DNA of 64,000 nt, from the NCBI GenBank assembly GCA_014526335.1, contig JACTAT010000022.1, forward strand, positions 998,604-1,062,603. The letters are read 5' to 3'. This document shows, one piece after another, positions 30,501-40,806 of the stretch. Both the position numbers and the translations under genes were made by a program. The notes under the pieces were generated by a model, which was not told the DNA's origin, did not search any database, and saw nothing but the letters and a program-made list of their open reading frames with translations. Each line of letters opens with the position of its first letter. Positions within the stretch are counted from its first letter, which is position 1. This stretch comes from Chrysaora quinquecirrha. Taxonomy: Eukaryota; Cnidaria; Scyphozoa; Semaeostomeae; Pelagiidae.

Positions 30501-33500
30501 GTAGAGAGGAGGCTTAATAGAGAAGGTGCTTGATAGAAAAGGGACTTCATAGAAGGGGGGCTTAATAGAGAGGGGGCTTCATAGAGAGAGGGCTTCATAG
30601 AGAGAGAGCTTCACAGAGAGAGGGCTTCATGGAGAAGGGACTTCATACAGAGGACGTTAAATAAAGAGAAGGCTTGGCAAATATTGTAGTTAGTAGAAAG
30701 CGGTTTATTGAAGAAGAGGTCTTACTAGAGAATTGGTTTAACTGTATTAGCATGATGTGTAGACTTACCTATAAAGTAGCAAAAATGACTGTTTGCTTTT
30801 GTACGGTACGTCCCACATTTCACACAGGTGTACCAAGGGCAGTCACATGTATCTACGCACATTGACTCAGAATCACATGGGTTTAAAGCTTCGCACATTG
30901 ATCCAGCCTGTGTAAATAAAATGTTAAAACTAGCATTGCTTGGTTAGGTAGTGCGAATACTTTTTACTGATAGCATCCTTGCTGATCAACACTCCAGCGC
31001 TGAGTTTCATATGAGAAGTTTCTTAGACCCCATTTACACTATGCTGGCAGGGGATGAACACGAAAAAACTATGCCGTTTTGGCTTCGCTTCTATACTATG
31101 CCGGCATGGTTCTGGGCATAGTTCTGAGATACGATTCGCTAACCGGCTTCACCTAAAAACGGCATGGTGTAAACGGTTGAATACGGTGCAGTTTGATGCC
31201 AATTTGCTGAATGTATAAACGTTGGTACCGTAATTGTTTGAATTAGCGCCGATACTTCGCAGCCTCTTTTACGAAACCGAACCTCTTTTAAACACCTATC
31301 TGGATTTTGTTTTGTGCGCATATAGACAGTCGAAACATTTGATACGCACCCTGGGCGCTTAATCGAATCGTTCCTGTACGCAAGACAGATTTTGTTGTTG
31401 CTATCTGCACTTATTGCAAGTATTCCTGCCACGATACCTTTTGCGAAGTTCTAGATATTCCAGCAGTTAAAAAATATAAGATGCAGTCGTTTTGTCCCTT
31501 ATGATAAGCTACAAGGTAGGAGAAACATTAGGCCATAGATTACCTTCTTCAGGGTGTAATCAGTTGATAGATATACCCAATTTGCTTTCGGTTTAAAATT
31601 CGCTGACGTTGAATTTTCCTTGATTTGTTCATTGAGCTCACAGTTGTCAGTCCCCGTTTCTTTGAAGTTGATTGATCTACATTGGTTTTCATTGAAGCAT
31701 TTTCCGATGCAGTCTGTTAGGTATGAAGACGTGTACCTTCCAATGATGCTGTTTTCTAATGAATAGCCTTTGACTTGCACTGAAAATTCTCCCTCTGTTT
31801 TACATGGAAGCCTGAGTATCCATGCTTCTGCTATGATAAACCCTGCCAGGATGCTAGGACGATAGAAAAAATAGTAAAATGAAGCAAAAATTTATGACTG
31901 ATCATCATCGTGATCGTGTTTGTGATCGTCATGGTGGTGGTGGTGGTGGTGGTGGTGGTGATGATGATGATGATGATGATGATCGTCATCATCATTATCA
32001 TCATCATTATCACCATCGTCATCATCATCATCATCACCTTTATCATCATCAACATCACCATCATCATCATCATCATTATCATCATCATCTTCATCATCAT
32101 TATAATCAACAACAAAATATCTTATTTAAAATAATAATAATAACCATCATCGTCATCATTAACATCGTCTTCATCATCATCATTATCACCTTTATCATCA
32201 TCAACATCACCATCAACATAATCAACTGGTCAATACTGAGCTGAGATTTTGTCCAAATTTTAGGTTGAGATTGCGTTCTTTTTACAATACATCATTGCAA
32301 ACATTTCAGTTACATTGAAAAGCAAGAAAAGAGCCAAGAAAAGAGTTTATAGGGGTACCAGTCATTCTGTGAGGGCTAAAAGACCAGATACGTTAAGCAA
32401 CTTTGAGGACTGGAGTTGCTTATTAAAAAAAGTGTATTCAATAATATCACTCAACTGGCAGAAAGTATGCACCAATTCAGCCCTAATTCAGACGTCAGAT
32501 ATAAAACTGAAGAAGTATTTTGTTATTTAATAAAGATACAAACCCAAAGCTAAATAGTTGTGTTATTAGCTTATTAGACATCACCATACGACTTCTTGAA
32601 AGTGAGTTGAAATTGAAATTTATTTATCCTTCTGGCTTCTTCTGTCTGGCAATCTTATGTCGTGATGAAATCTAAAACCGAATAACTATCACATTTGCAG
32701 CAAGAATATGCTGAATGAATACAAACACCTACATTTTACCAGGGTGCGCATTGAAATCAGTAACCACTAATGTATAGCTGATTTTAATGAATGAGCTATA
32801 CACCAGTGATTCTAATGAACCTTTCGTCACGCCAACCTTTAATAAATAATAAGTATGTAAATAATAAATAACTGGCAAAAGTGCGGTCCGCAAAAGTGTC
32901 CTGTTTATCTAAACATTTCTTGGATATGCAACGGGGTACGTCTCCTTGCCATTCAAAAATCAAGTAAGAAAGGACCATTACTAAGCGTTTCGCTGCAGAG
33001 GCGGACTGGCAGCGAATCTCAAGGGTTGCTATTTCCAGTAAAAAGAGGGGCCTGTTTTACTATATCGATATTTCTTGTCTGTCGCTTCTAGCGAGCTCCT
33101 CTGTAAAAAATCAGTTCGAGGCAAGGGCTACTGTTCATGTTGATATTTCTTTTCTTATTTGCGATATTTCGATGGCAAAATCGTCTCCCTTCATACATAT
33201 TTTCGCATTTCCATATTTTCTTGCTTCCATATTTTCTTGCGCATATGCTGATTATCTTTTTATTTTTACTTCTTTCCAATTATCTGCATTGAGAAACAAT
33301 TTCTGTTATTTCCAACTGTTTTCAGACAAACGAATCCAAATATCTTCGAAATCCCAAGACATCGAAGAGATTTGCTCAAGAAACAACAGAAACATTTGTT
33401 AAAGACCCTATAATAAGAAGGCCCGGGTTGCAATCGCAACCTAGCATCCCTGCCAGTCCGCCCCTGTTTCGCTGTTGCCCAACCTCAGTTAGTTTTTAGC

Positions 33501-35597
33501 ACTCGATAAGTTCCACCGTCCATTCGAAAGGCTTGCGTACCTACTGCACAAAAAGCTGGGACATCTATGAATAGGGGATAGGATGAAACAGCACACTCCT
33601 ACAAATATCAGTCAGAACAATTTTCGGCGTAGACAGCAATCCACCCCACCCCCCAATCACCGCGCAGGCTACCCATCACCCCACGTTTCCAAACAACAAC
33701 AAAACCTTAAACATGATTCTGCCGTAGGCAATATTTACTTTATAACTCAGACTGTGACACTTTGAGGATCATTCATTGGGGGGGTATTGATTTATGGTAT
33801 AACTGCAGGCTGTCGGGAAACGTTTTCCACGATCTGTAAATTTTGGGAGTAGAGAATAAATTGAGTTTGACTTGACTTTAAGGCTGCCTCAAGAGTATCG
33901 AAGGTGCAGTGGCGTCGTGGTCCAACCCAGCTGGCCCCTGGTGTCAGGGGCTCAGTGAGGTTGTGGTTCAAGCCCCAGCCATGGTAGCGTCACAGCCAGG
34001 GTCGAGGTCTCGTTAGTTCATCTGCTTCTGAGATCCTAGCGACTGGCGCTAAAAACACCATCTCCACCTTCACCTTCACCTTCACCGTTGCTGCCTTTTC
34101 TAGCAGCCAACCTAAATTAAATGTATTCAAATATATGTCACTGTAAGTATGTGAAAAGTAGCGCAACTGTGACAATGCCACAGAATTAATGATATTTATT
34201 TCTTTCTTATTTTCAGCTGATCAAGATTAATGATCCAAATCTGGTTTTATTTGTTGGTGAAGCTCTAGTTGGCAATGATGGTGTTGATCAACTGAAAACA
34301 TTCAATCAAGCATTGGCCGATCATTCTGGACAGACGAACCCCCGTCTGATTGATGGAATTGTCTTGACTAAGTTTGATACTATTGATGATAAGGTTAGTT
34401 TGTCTTTTGTTAAGGGGGTTATTTTTTATCTGCAATATTGAATGAGAAATGAGGCAGTGCTGAGGCAAACCTCAGTCAGAGCCGCGTGGTCGTTCGTATG
34501 CGTCTTGTCATCCGACACGAAGGAAGGATCCCTGGAAAACGAGGACAGGGGGGAAGCAGGAAAGGAATACTAGACGATCTAAACTAGGGTCGGTCGTACA
34601 CTACAGTAAAAACCCGCACGTAACCTTCATTTATTAAGAACCTACAGCCTGAAATTACATATTTTATACCAAATAGATAAGAACAACTTTAGCCTGAAAT
34701 CCAAAGAGGTTCTTAATTACGGGACTCGGATGACTAACGGGAGTTTAAATACAACTTGTGCTTTGGTTAATCTCTTTCATGCACTTAAAAAACACTGCAT
34801 TCAGAGCATTGAGAAGGAGGGACATACTTAAGCTGCTAAACCCTTGAACCATGCCTTATTTTTTTAGCAATCGCTTTAGACCTCTGGTAAGAACCTCTAC
34901 CCGGATTATGGCATACACATTATTACATACGCACCTAAGCAGGCTGTTTTAAGAAACGTGGGTTCTTTTGTGCGAGTTTCTGCTGAAGAAAGAATGAGTG
35001 GGAGGAACTAAAACCTGTCATCGCAGACCACCTGAAGAAGGTGTGCAAAATGCGGTCTTCTTTCCGTAAACCACTTTGTTGCTTGCCTTCAGAGACCTGT
35101 TTCTTTCGCTTATAATAACTCTGTTTCGCGTCAGTTAATGAAATAGTGACTTCCAAAGTTGCAAAAGAAAACGTGTTGAAATTAAAGACGGAATTAAATT
35201 CATACAGCCCAAGTATCTCCTCCCTTTTGATTTGTTTGTTGCGGCTAGGTTGACCCTTCTTCAGACTCAAAGGGGGCTTCATACGCATGCGCACAATATA
35301 TTGGGCCCGTCCGTGCTGCGTCAGGGATTCACCGCAATTTAGATCTGTGCAACTCGAAAACATTTCAGTGGTCCAGATGAACCTGTTGCAGTACGAAGAG
35401 CAATAATTCAATGGCTTATTTCTATGGTTCTTCTGTGACAGAGTGAAAAAATTATCCCTTTCTTGCAGGTTGGTGCTGCTATTTCCATGACATATACCAC
35501 AGGGCAACCAATTGTATTTGTTGGCACAGGGCAAACATACAATGATCTTCGCAACTTGAATGTGAATTCAGTTGTCAAAGTTTTATTGAAATCTTAA
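21568..35597 (+). CDS. SRPRA: Signal recognition particle receptor subunit alpha
   Basis: Thirteen exons give an uninterrupted frame of about 671 residues: 21568-21684, 21796-21879, 22296-22629, 23467-23665, 24547-24691, 24879-25021, 25524-25651, 26018-26104, 26597-26769, 27213-27426, 28777-28862, 34217-34393, 35469-35597. All junctions are GT-AG and in phase. The SRX longin-like domain starts [12 protein letters not shown]; a Lys/Glu-rich linker follows (exons 3-6); then the N domain (exons 7-8) and the GTPase domain. G motifs: [10 protein letters not shown] (exon 9), [16 protein letters not shown] (exon 10), DTAGRMQ (exon 11), TKFDT (exon 12), VGTGQ (exon 13). The protein docks SRP-ribosome complexes at the ER membrane with SRPRB. 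Length is close to the vertebrate protein (638 residues). Intron 11 (5.4 kb) houses a lectin gene on the other strand. Confidence 0.97.
22030..22150 (-). repeat. S1 SINE, degraded copy in SRPRA intron 2
   Basis: GCCAGTTGCTAGGATCTCAG, CAAGACCTCAATGCTGGCTG and CCATGGCTAGAGCTC match the antisense order of full S1 copies, with many substitutions. Confidence 0.55.
23715..24190 (+). repeat. S2-F3-S2 composite repeat with hammerhead-like core
   Basis: An S2 tRNA-like head (TCTCTGATCATGCAGTCTAG) at about 23735 is followed by an F3 block (ACTCTGAGGAGTGTCAGAC near 23901). Then comes CTGAAGA at 23997-24003, a GGCT/AGCC stem (24005-24008 with 24015-24018) and GAAAC (24019-24023), then a second S2 head with TTAGTGGAAACGCCGTTGGC. 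F3 and S2 therefore look like parts of one longer element. Confidence 0.6.
24752..24840 (+). repeat. Fragment of a CTAGTCAAACGATCAAACATT MITE-like family
   Basis: Starts CCTAGTCAAACGATCAAACA, matching the left end of the longer element at 62266-62537. The right end is missing. Confidence 0.55.
25308..25453. mobile_element. Short MITE-like element in SRPRA intron 6
   Basis: Left end GCTTCACACTG and right end CAGTGTGAAAGC are inverted copies with one base difference; the interior has AAGCCGG and the inverse-like CTGGTTTAACCG. About 145 bases, no ORF. Confidence 0.5.
26385..26570 (+). repeat. F3 repeat copy in SRPRA intron 8
   Basis: Shares GATCCGCATCTGGGTATC, TTTCGGTCTGTTTCTGACG, ACTCTGAGGAGTGTCAGACC and AAAAGCTTTTAAGTAT with copies near 23860 and 52600. 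It ends close to the splice acceptor of exon 9. Confidence 0.7.
26812..27005 (+). repeat. S2 repeat copy in SRPRA intron 9
   Basis: Starts TTGAAGAAGACTCAACATAGCCGACAC (a decayed hammerhead-like core). It continues through GAGCTCTATAGCTCATTCG, GTTGGCTCTCTGATCATGCA and CCAGGTTCGAA to the CCATTCATGACAAATAT tail. Confidence 0.7.
27607..27795 (+). repeat. S1 tRNA-derived SINE in SRPRA intron 10
   Basis: Runs GGTGCTGTAGCGTCGTGACC, CAGTTGGCTCGTGGTGTCAG, CGTCACAGCCAGGGTCGAGG, CTCGATTAGTTAACCTACTA to ACACCATTTCACCTTCACC. The same order recurs in at least six places in the window. The head is tRNA-like; a B box is clearest in the 33970 copy. Confidence 0.8.
27975..28090 (+). repeat. F3 repeat, diverged copy in SRPRA intron 10
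   Basis: AAGTGTCCGATAAAAAAAAACT, TTCAAGTACTATGCTC and CGTTGTTCATCGCAATTTTG match the right half of F3. Confidence 0.5.
29474..31908 (-). CDS. Secreted PAN/apple - EGF-like - F5/8 type C (fucolectin-like) protein
   Basis: Three clear exons on the minus strand, nested in SRPRA intron 11: PAN/apple domain about 31853-31544, Cys-rich EGF-like exon 30907-30769, discoidin exon from about 29920 to a stop at 29474. Junctions are phase 0 and phase 1 and join in frame. PAN features: [17 protein letters not shown] and CRSINF. The EGF-like exon has nine Cys (CDCPWYTC). The last exon begins [10 protein letters not shown], then NAVDG, PWWRVDL, IQNRWD and DVRVGDS, the signature of fucolectin/F5-8C domains that bind fucose or other glycans. 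A signal peptide ([19 protein letters not shown]) starts at about 31905 in a frame offset by one base from the PAN frame. Either a base is missing near 31840-31850 or the first exon is elsewhere. Upstream Met codons come from a microsatellite. Confidence 0.75.
30105..30680. repeat. GA-rich minisatellite in lectin intron
   Basis: Dozens of degenerate units such as AGAGAGGGATCTTAGTAGAG and AGAGAGGGGGCTTCATAG in tandem on the + strand, between the EGF-like and discoidin exons. Confidence 0.85.
31025..31185. repeat. Possible degraded MITE-like repeat
   Basis: Left CCCATTTACACTATGCTGGC and right ACGGCATGGTGTAAACGG are partly inverse, and several ATGCCG units lie inside. Similar in style to the 10650 element but not the same sequence. 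Confidence 0.35.
31900..32230. repeat. CAT/ATG microsatellite block
   Basis: Long runs of ATC/CAT triplets with GGT runs near 31935-31960, interrupted at about 32105-32145, then resumed. It abuts the start of the nested lectin gene. Confidence 0.95.
33905..34090 (+). repeat. S1 tRNA-derived SINE in SRPRA intron 11
   Basis: Clean copy: GCAGTGGCGTCGTGGTCCAA, CCCAGCTGG, GTTCAAGCCCCAGCC (B box GGTTCAAGCCC), CAGCCAGGGTCGAGG, GATCCTAGCGACTGGCGC, ending in tandem CACCTT units. Confidence 0.85.
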
Positions 35598-35740
35598 AAA
35601 ACTCAAAAAATACACATCATAATGGATAAAATATTTAAAGAATGAATTATTATTGAAATATGAATTATCGAGTATGGGAAGCTTGTTTCTTACTTGTATT
35701 TTAATTCTGCAATTACTGTTACTGTTGCTCCTTAAGGCAA

Positions 35741-36030
35741 GGCTAAACTAGGACATGTGTCACGCACGACGTCGATGTCCCCTCGGTGTCTCTCAGTTTA
35801 GTTACATCGGAAACTTTGTAGCGCGCGACAAAATTTGTAGCAAGAGAGAGACACGCAAATGTTTCTGGGAGACAACAGAAACATTCGTTGTCTTCAGCTT
35901 GACAACATGCAAATGACTCGGGGGACATGTTGCTCGCTTGTCACTCGCATGTTTAGCCGCCCTAAGAGCGGCCCAGGAGAAACACCGATTACCGTACAGT
36001 GTCGCGCGCGACAAGTCTCCTAGTTTAGCC
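35741..36030. mobile_element. MITE-like element, 290 bases
   Basis: Left end GGCTAAACTAGGA and right end TCCTAGTTTAGCC are perfect 13-base inverted repeats, with further partial pairing (GTGTC against GACAAG) just inside. The interior is rich in GCGCGACA-type palindromes and has no ORF. Confidence 0.8.
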
Positions 36031-36074
36031 ATAGCTTTATTCTGTGGTTCAATGGAACTGCTCGTGAAAGGTGG

Positions 36075-36205
36075 ATGTGAGCAGGTGTATCTAGCGCCAG
36101 TCGCTAGGATCTCAGTCTTATGAGCGCTATCTCGATCCTCCCTATTACGCAGGTTCTAGCTGGGGCTCGAACCCTGTAAGACCACGACGCTGCAGCACAT
36201 CACCT
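36075..36205 (-). repeat. S1 SINE, antisense copy
   Basis: TAGCGCCAGTCGCTAGGATC, CTGGGGCTCGAACCCTG and ACCACGACGCTGCAGCAC match the antisense S1 order; the middle is altered. Confidence 0.7.
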
Positions 36206-36842
36206 TCATACAATACATCAGTTTTTAGAAACGAAACATCTTCCCGAAGCTGAAAGTTGCTTAAAATTTCCAGATTTCAAGTGCCTATTGAAAGTTTCCT
36301 AAAAGCTTGAATATCTGGTAAAGTTTCTCAAATTTCTACGACACGAGAGTCTAGGTTGTTACGAGTTTTTTTGAAAGAGAAAATACTGTATGTTTATTCT
36401 CCAGAGATGGAGCTTCAATTCCCGCTTACAGTATTCTAAACATGCGAAAAATACAGTTTCTCTTACTAATGTGCTCATGTTTCACCTTTCAATCACCCCA
36501 TCCATCTCCCCTTAGAACCTCGTTTGAACTGTATTTCCAGACAGGTGCTTTACGACAATGGTTTTTCTTCTTCCAACTGAAAAGGACTCTTTACTGCGAT
36601 ATTTAAGCAGAGAACACAATGAAAAGCGGCCGAAGTAATGGTCACTTTGATAGCCTTTGGTTTACGGTCCCAATACCAATACCAGGGTTCCGTTGGGTTC
36701 TATGGTCCCAGAGACGCAGGAATGGACCAATCAAGATCGGGAAACTTTTGCGTATGCGCATTAAGGAGGGAAAGAATGAAATTCAAGAGTTTCCAGTACA
36801 AGTCTCCAAGAGCAAAACTAGAACTTCTTATCCTGCAAAAAC

Positions 36843-37406
36843 ATGCAGTTACAATTGATGAACACTCTATTGAGCGCAAGAATGCAAAGGTTAACATCAA
36901 CCTTGAAAACAGCATTTGTAGTAACAACAATCCGGGCAATTTGCTGTGCAGAAACGCCAACAACCCGGGCCTACCCTACAGGGATTGACTTAGGCCATAA
37001 AACTGATGGCAAGCAATGTAGTACAAAACATTTACCGAAACTTGGCGATGTTTGCGTGTGGAAACCACCTACAAGATTCTGTCGGCCAGCATGGTGTCAT
37101 ATTGAAATGCCAGAAGCACATTTCTGCAAGAGATGCTACACAACTGACGAGGAACTTCTCAAGGATCCAGATTGTGTGGTTGATGATTTGAAGAGATTTT
37201 CGATAATAAAAAGCGTACATTATTGATGTAAGACGACTTGATGAGCTCCAGGAAACTGGGAAAATTCCTGGGGCTGTTCATATTCCGCGTAAGTTACGAC
37301 AACGTTCAATAATCTAGTTTAAAAACCCCAAAAAGACCCTGTGATGGACCTTTTAAAATAACCAGCATAGACGTTCCTTTTGCGTCCGCTCTTAAGTATG
37401 TCTCTA

Positions 37407-37456
<50 letters not shown>

Positions 37457-38154
37457 GAGCCCACCTAGGGACGATATTTTGCGTTGAAAATAACAATTCG
37501 TCTTCCTTTTTCTGACAATTCTTTTTACACTTTTGATTTTTTCTTTTATTTTTCAAAACCTTGCTTTTGCTTTCCCGACTGTCTAACACTATAAAAAAAT
37601 TGTGCAAAGTTTTGTTTCATTTTTTCTAACACAATTGTGTTTTTTTCAAAAGTTTTTAATTGAATGAAGTATTTCTATTGTTTTTCTTTTTTTATTTTAT
37701 CAGCTTTAGATACATCTTTGTCAACAGTATTTTTTCATATTTGTTTTTTAGTTTTTTGGCATTGTTTTTACCTCTCTAAGTTGAATTATTTTTTATTTTT
37801 ATCTTTATTTGATTTTTTTATAATTTTTGAACTCTTTGTTATTCTCTTTTACCCATACGCTTCCGTCTTAAAATTTTGCGTCAAATACTTTTAAAAGTTT
37901 AACGTTTTACAAGTTTAAAAGCATTGAACATTTTGAAATAATTTTCATTTTGATTAAGGTAATAATAAAATCAAAATTCTCGTATTTTTAGTCGACATTT
38001 TCGAGACAGCTTTGAAGATGGATGATGACGAATTCAAAAAACAATATGGCGTTGCAAAACCTGAACTGAATCATGACCACGTTGTCATAAATTGCAGGAG
38101 TGGTGTTAGAAGTCTTACTGCTTTGAAAATCGCTAGAAGTCTGGGCTATCACAG
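36843..38154 (+). CDS. Rhodanese-like sulfurtransferase, partial model
   Basis: Two exons are supported: one ending at 37288 and 37992-38154, joined in phase 1. Together they read IIDVRRLDELQETGKIPGAV, then IP, LDIFETALKM and the catalytic loop CRSGVRS with the active-site Cys. That is a single-domain rhodanese of the thiosulfate:glutathione sulfurtransferase type. The first exon's upstream part, from ATG at 36843, has an Arg-rich, acid-free start (LLSARMQRLTSTLKTAF) that could target mitochondria, then a Cys-rich stretch and DDLKRF. It is one frame off the rhodanese part, with the slip near 37214-37222, so the N-terminal half is less certain. The exon after 38154 (phase 2), expected to carry a GGW-type C-terminus, was not found. 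A tRNA gene lies in the intron. Confidence 0.6.
37400..37473 (+). tRNA. tRNA-Asn (anticodon GTT)
   Basis: A 74-base sequence with a 7-bp acceptor stem (GTCTCTA with TAGGGAC, one G-U pair), A box TGGCGCAATCGG, anticodon loop CTGTTAA with GTT, and B box GGTTCGAGCCC. It is followed by T4 at 37477-37480, a Pol III terminator. No CCA is encoded, as expected in animals. It sits in the rhodanese-like intron on the same strand. Confidence 0.97.
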
Positions 38155-38631
38155 GTACATTTCTTTATACTGTGACAAGTTTGAAATGCAACAAACAGGC
38201 AGAAGTTGAAAATACGCGAAAAACACCAAAAAGTTGTTATGGATCATTTCGGTAGAAAAAAATTTTTGAAATCGCAAGATATCAATATTTCGATGCGAAA
38301 ATCGTATAAAGCAACAAAAAATTAGTCTAGGTGCAAAGTTTTACTATCTCAGCGCGTGTATTATCGATTCTACGAGCGTCCAACGTTTACGATTTTATAA
38401 GGGCTTTGACCGTGTGGGGTAAAAAGTTTCACCAAGTTCATTTTTTGCGGTCAAAGCCTTTATGAAATCGGGAACTTTGAATGCTCATAAAATTAAGAAC
38501 ACAAGCGCCAGGATAGTGAAACTTTGTACCTAGACTTTCAGATTTTCATAAAATTTTCATATCAAAAACTCGATATCATGTGATTTCGAAAAATTTTAAT
38601 GCCGTGTGACGTCATACCGAAATGATCTATT

Positions 38632-39091
38632 AAGGCCAATCTCCATAATCTCCATCAAAACGAGTCTTGGCGATGCGCGATCGGTTCGCCCAAGTTAGCG
38701 CTCTCTTGTTCGCGCAAACGCTAGCGGCCTACAAAGAAACCAATCTCGAATTGTTCGCCCGATCGCTATTATTATTATTATTATCAATTTGTTTAAAGTT
38801 GGTTTTTACAATAGCTAAAGCTAATTAATACCAACTACGCTAGCGAAGAGAAAATTTATTTCCCCAGTGCCTCTGAAAGACAAAAATAAATGTAGCATGC
38901 AATGGGAAGAAAAAATTGTTTATTTTTCGAAATTTGAATAAAGCTATGCAACTTTTCGTTTACGATCGCTGAAAAGTTGAATAAGTTGCATTACCGGCAA
39001 GTCGCAGCAAAACGCCTGGAAGTGTGAAAACATAAAATGCTCTTGCTCAATATTCGTAGGTCGCTGATTCGCTTTAATGGAGATTGGCCTT
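38632..39091. mobile_element. MITE-like element, 460 bases
   Basis: Left end AAGGCCAATCTCCAT and right end ATGGAGATTGGCCTT form a perfect 15-base inverted repeat. The interior is AT-rich without an ORF. Target duplication not evident. Confidence 0.8.
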
Positions 39092-39499
39092 GCGCACGTT
39101 CATTATCCACTGCGATTTGCTTAACTGGCCCGCTTAATGGACCCGCTTACCGATCAGACCAAGAAAGTGATCGAAGTCAGAAATGAGCCAATCAGAGGCA
39201 TGCAGCTTCTTTTGTGTTGTTTGAAGACCAATGAAACTGCAATGTTCCTTATTGGTGTGATAAAACAAATTTTCTTATTATTTCTTGTTAAGGTCGAAGC
39301 ACCTGCCTGGCGGATTCCTACTTTGGAGAGACAGATTTTCAAACATAATTTCTAGAGTCAACTAACACGTAAAATCGCTGCCGAATCGCTGCTTCTATTA
39401 CAGATGAAATCATGCTTTATACATCATAAAAACATTCAACATACAAGAACAATAGATAAAAGTATTTTTGAAGCATTCGTGAAACATTGATTTAATTAA

Positions 39500-39690
39500 T
39501 TTTTATGCGTGCTTTCATTGCTGAAGATTTTGCGGAGAAAAACTGTTAGAAGTAATGTGCTTTTTCTTTTTTTGGATATCTTTCGATCGGAGAATTTTTC
39601 TGTTGTGCAGAACTTCAAAATTGCGATAAACATCAGAAACACCAAAGGGCATAATTTGAATCTACGAAATCTAGAAATTACGCACGCTTT
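39500..39690 (-). repeat. F3-related repeat, antisense
   Basis: On the minus strand, TTTCTGATGTTTATCGCAATT and TTTGAAGTTCTGCAC resemble the right part of F3 (TTTATCGCAATTTTGAAG). Confidence 0.4.
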
Positions 39691-40806
39691 TTTGTCAAAA
39701 TTACCTTGATAAGAAACACGAGGCTGGGGTGAGACTCGAGGCTGGATTTTTAGCATAAAAAAGACATCCTTTTGAAATAGACGAGACAAATTTGTAGTCT
39801 ACCTTCAGCTGCATGCTTTAGGTATCGTCCCGCACTACCTTAAAGAGGTGCCCCAAGGGGGGGGGGGCGAAATCACGAAATCCAGCGCAATTTTTCGGAC
39901 GATTAACGCAATCAGACGATAAACTTCATTTTCACGTACACTTAACTTCAGGCGTTTCTTCCCGAAATTTTGAGCAACTGCTGCTTAACTTCAAATCTAA
40001 AGGATTGCTTTTGAAACATTCTCTCCACGACAAGTTTGTAGCAAGGAAAACAGAAAATGAAGATGTTTTGAGGATTACTAATTTACTACATGCGCAAGAA
40101 TCATGGTAAGTTGACAATGCTCGATGGTTAAAAGCGCCAATTTCAAATAACCGCCCTTCCAGCTCAAACAATCACGCAATTATGTTATTATAAGCTATGG
40201 AAATCATCAAATTACGAACCGAACCACGAGACGCAACACGTTGGAGCTTAGATGCACGCATTCACGCGCGAAAATTTCTTTTTGTAAATTTACGCATGAA
40301 AAATGGCCCAATAACGCAGCACGCAGGGCCGTTTGGGGTGGGGGATCTCCGAAAAATTAGTGCCTCTGGCTCCCATGTCTGACCAGCTACAATATCCAAT
40401 GCAAAAAGACAAGTAAAATTTAAAGCAAAAAGGCAAGTAAAATTTTGACAGATAATCAAATTCTAACTCATAAATATAACCCATACAATCTACAAATTAC
40501 AGTGAACTTCAAGAAAATTGCAGCTGTCGCGGTATTAAGACGTCAGAGTAAGAAACGATCCAGAGGCCAGCTCAAGAAGAGGCCCCTTGAGCTTTACATG
40601 GAGTAGTGAGGAATGATGAGAAATATTGAGAAAATTTTCTCAAGCGCAGCGGATGCGTGAAGCTGGCATTCAAATATTTGAAGTTTATGGTTTTTCAGTG
40701 AAGTTTTATTCCTTTGTTCGTCCATCTAGTTATTTTATAGTGTTTAGGTATCTTCTTCGGGCTCTCAAGTTTTCTTGAGGGTCAAAGGATGAAGTGATAG
40801 TGCCTT

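Larger units (their letters stand above)
35598..36842. other. SRPRA 3' flank to rhodanese-like gene
   Basis: Contains a MITE-like element (35741-36030) and an S1 SINE (36075-36205). No canonical AATAAA was seen just after the SRPRA stop. No coding exon is recognised before about 36843. Confidence 0.4.
38155..40806. other. Region between rhodanese exon and TRIP12 start
   Basis: Contains a MITE-like element (38632-39091) and an F3-related piece (39500-39690). 38240-38630 holds diverged sequence around two partly inverse blocks (TATAAGGGCTTTGACCG and CGGTCAAAGCCTTTATG), another fold-back. No exon is recognised. Confidence 0.45.

Noticed and set aside
31831..32244. His/Asp-rich and Met/Ile-rich open frames on both strands
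   Set aside because: Products of the CAT/ATG microsatellite; only the last residues on the minus strand (signal peptide) are plausible coding.
34935..35534. 199-codon minus-strand open frame overlapping SRPRA exon 13
   Set aside because: Starts opposite a conserved SRPRA exon and has no domain; most likely chance.
39137..39355. 72-codon open frame as the missing last exon of the rhodanese-like gene
   Set aside because: Does not contain the expected Gly-Gly-Trp region and has no acceptor in the right phase.
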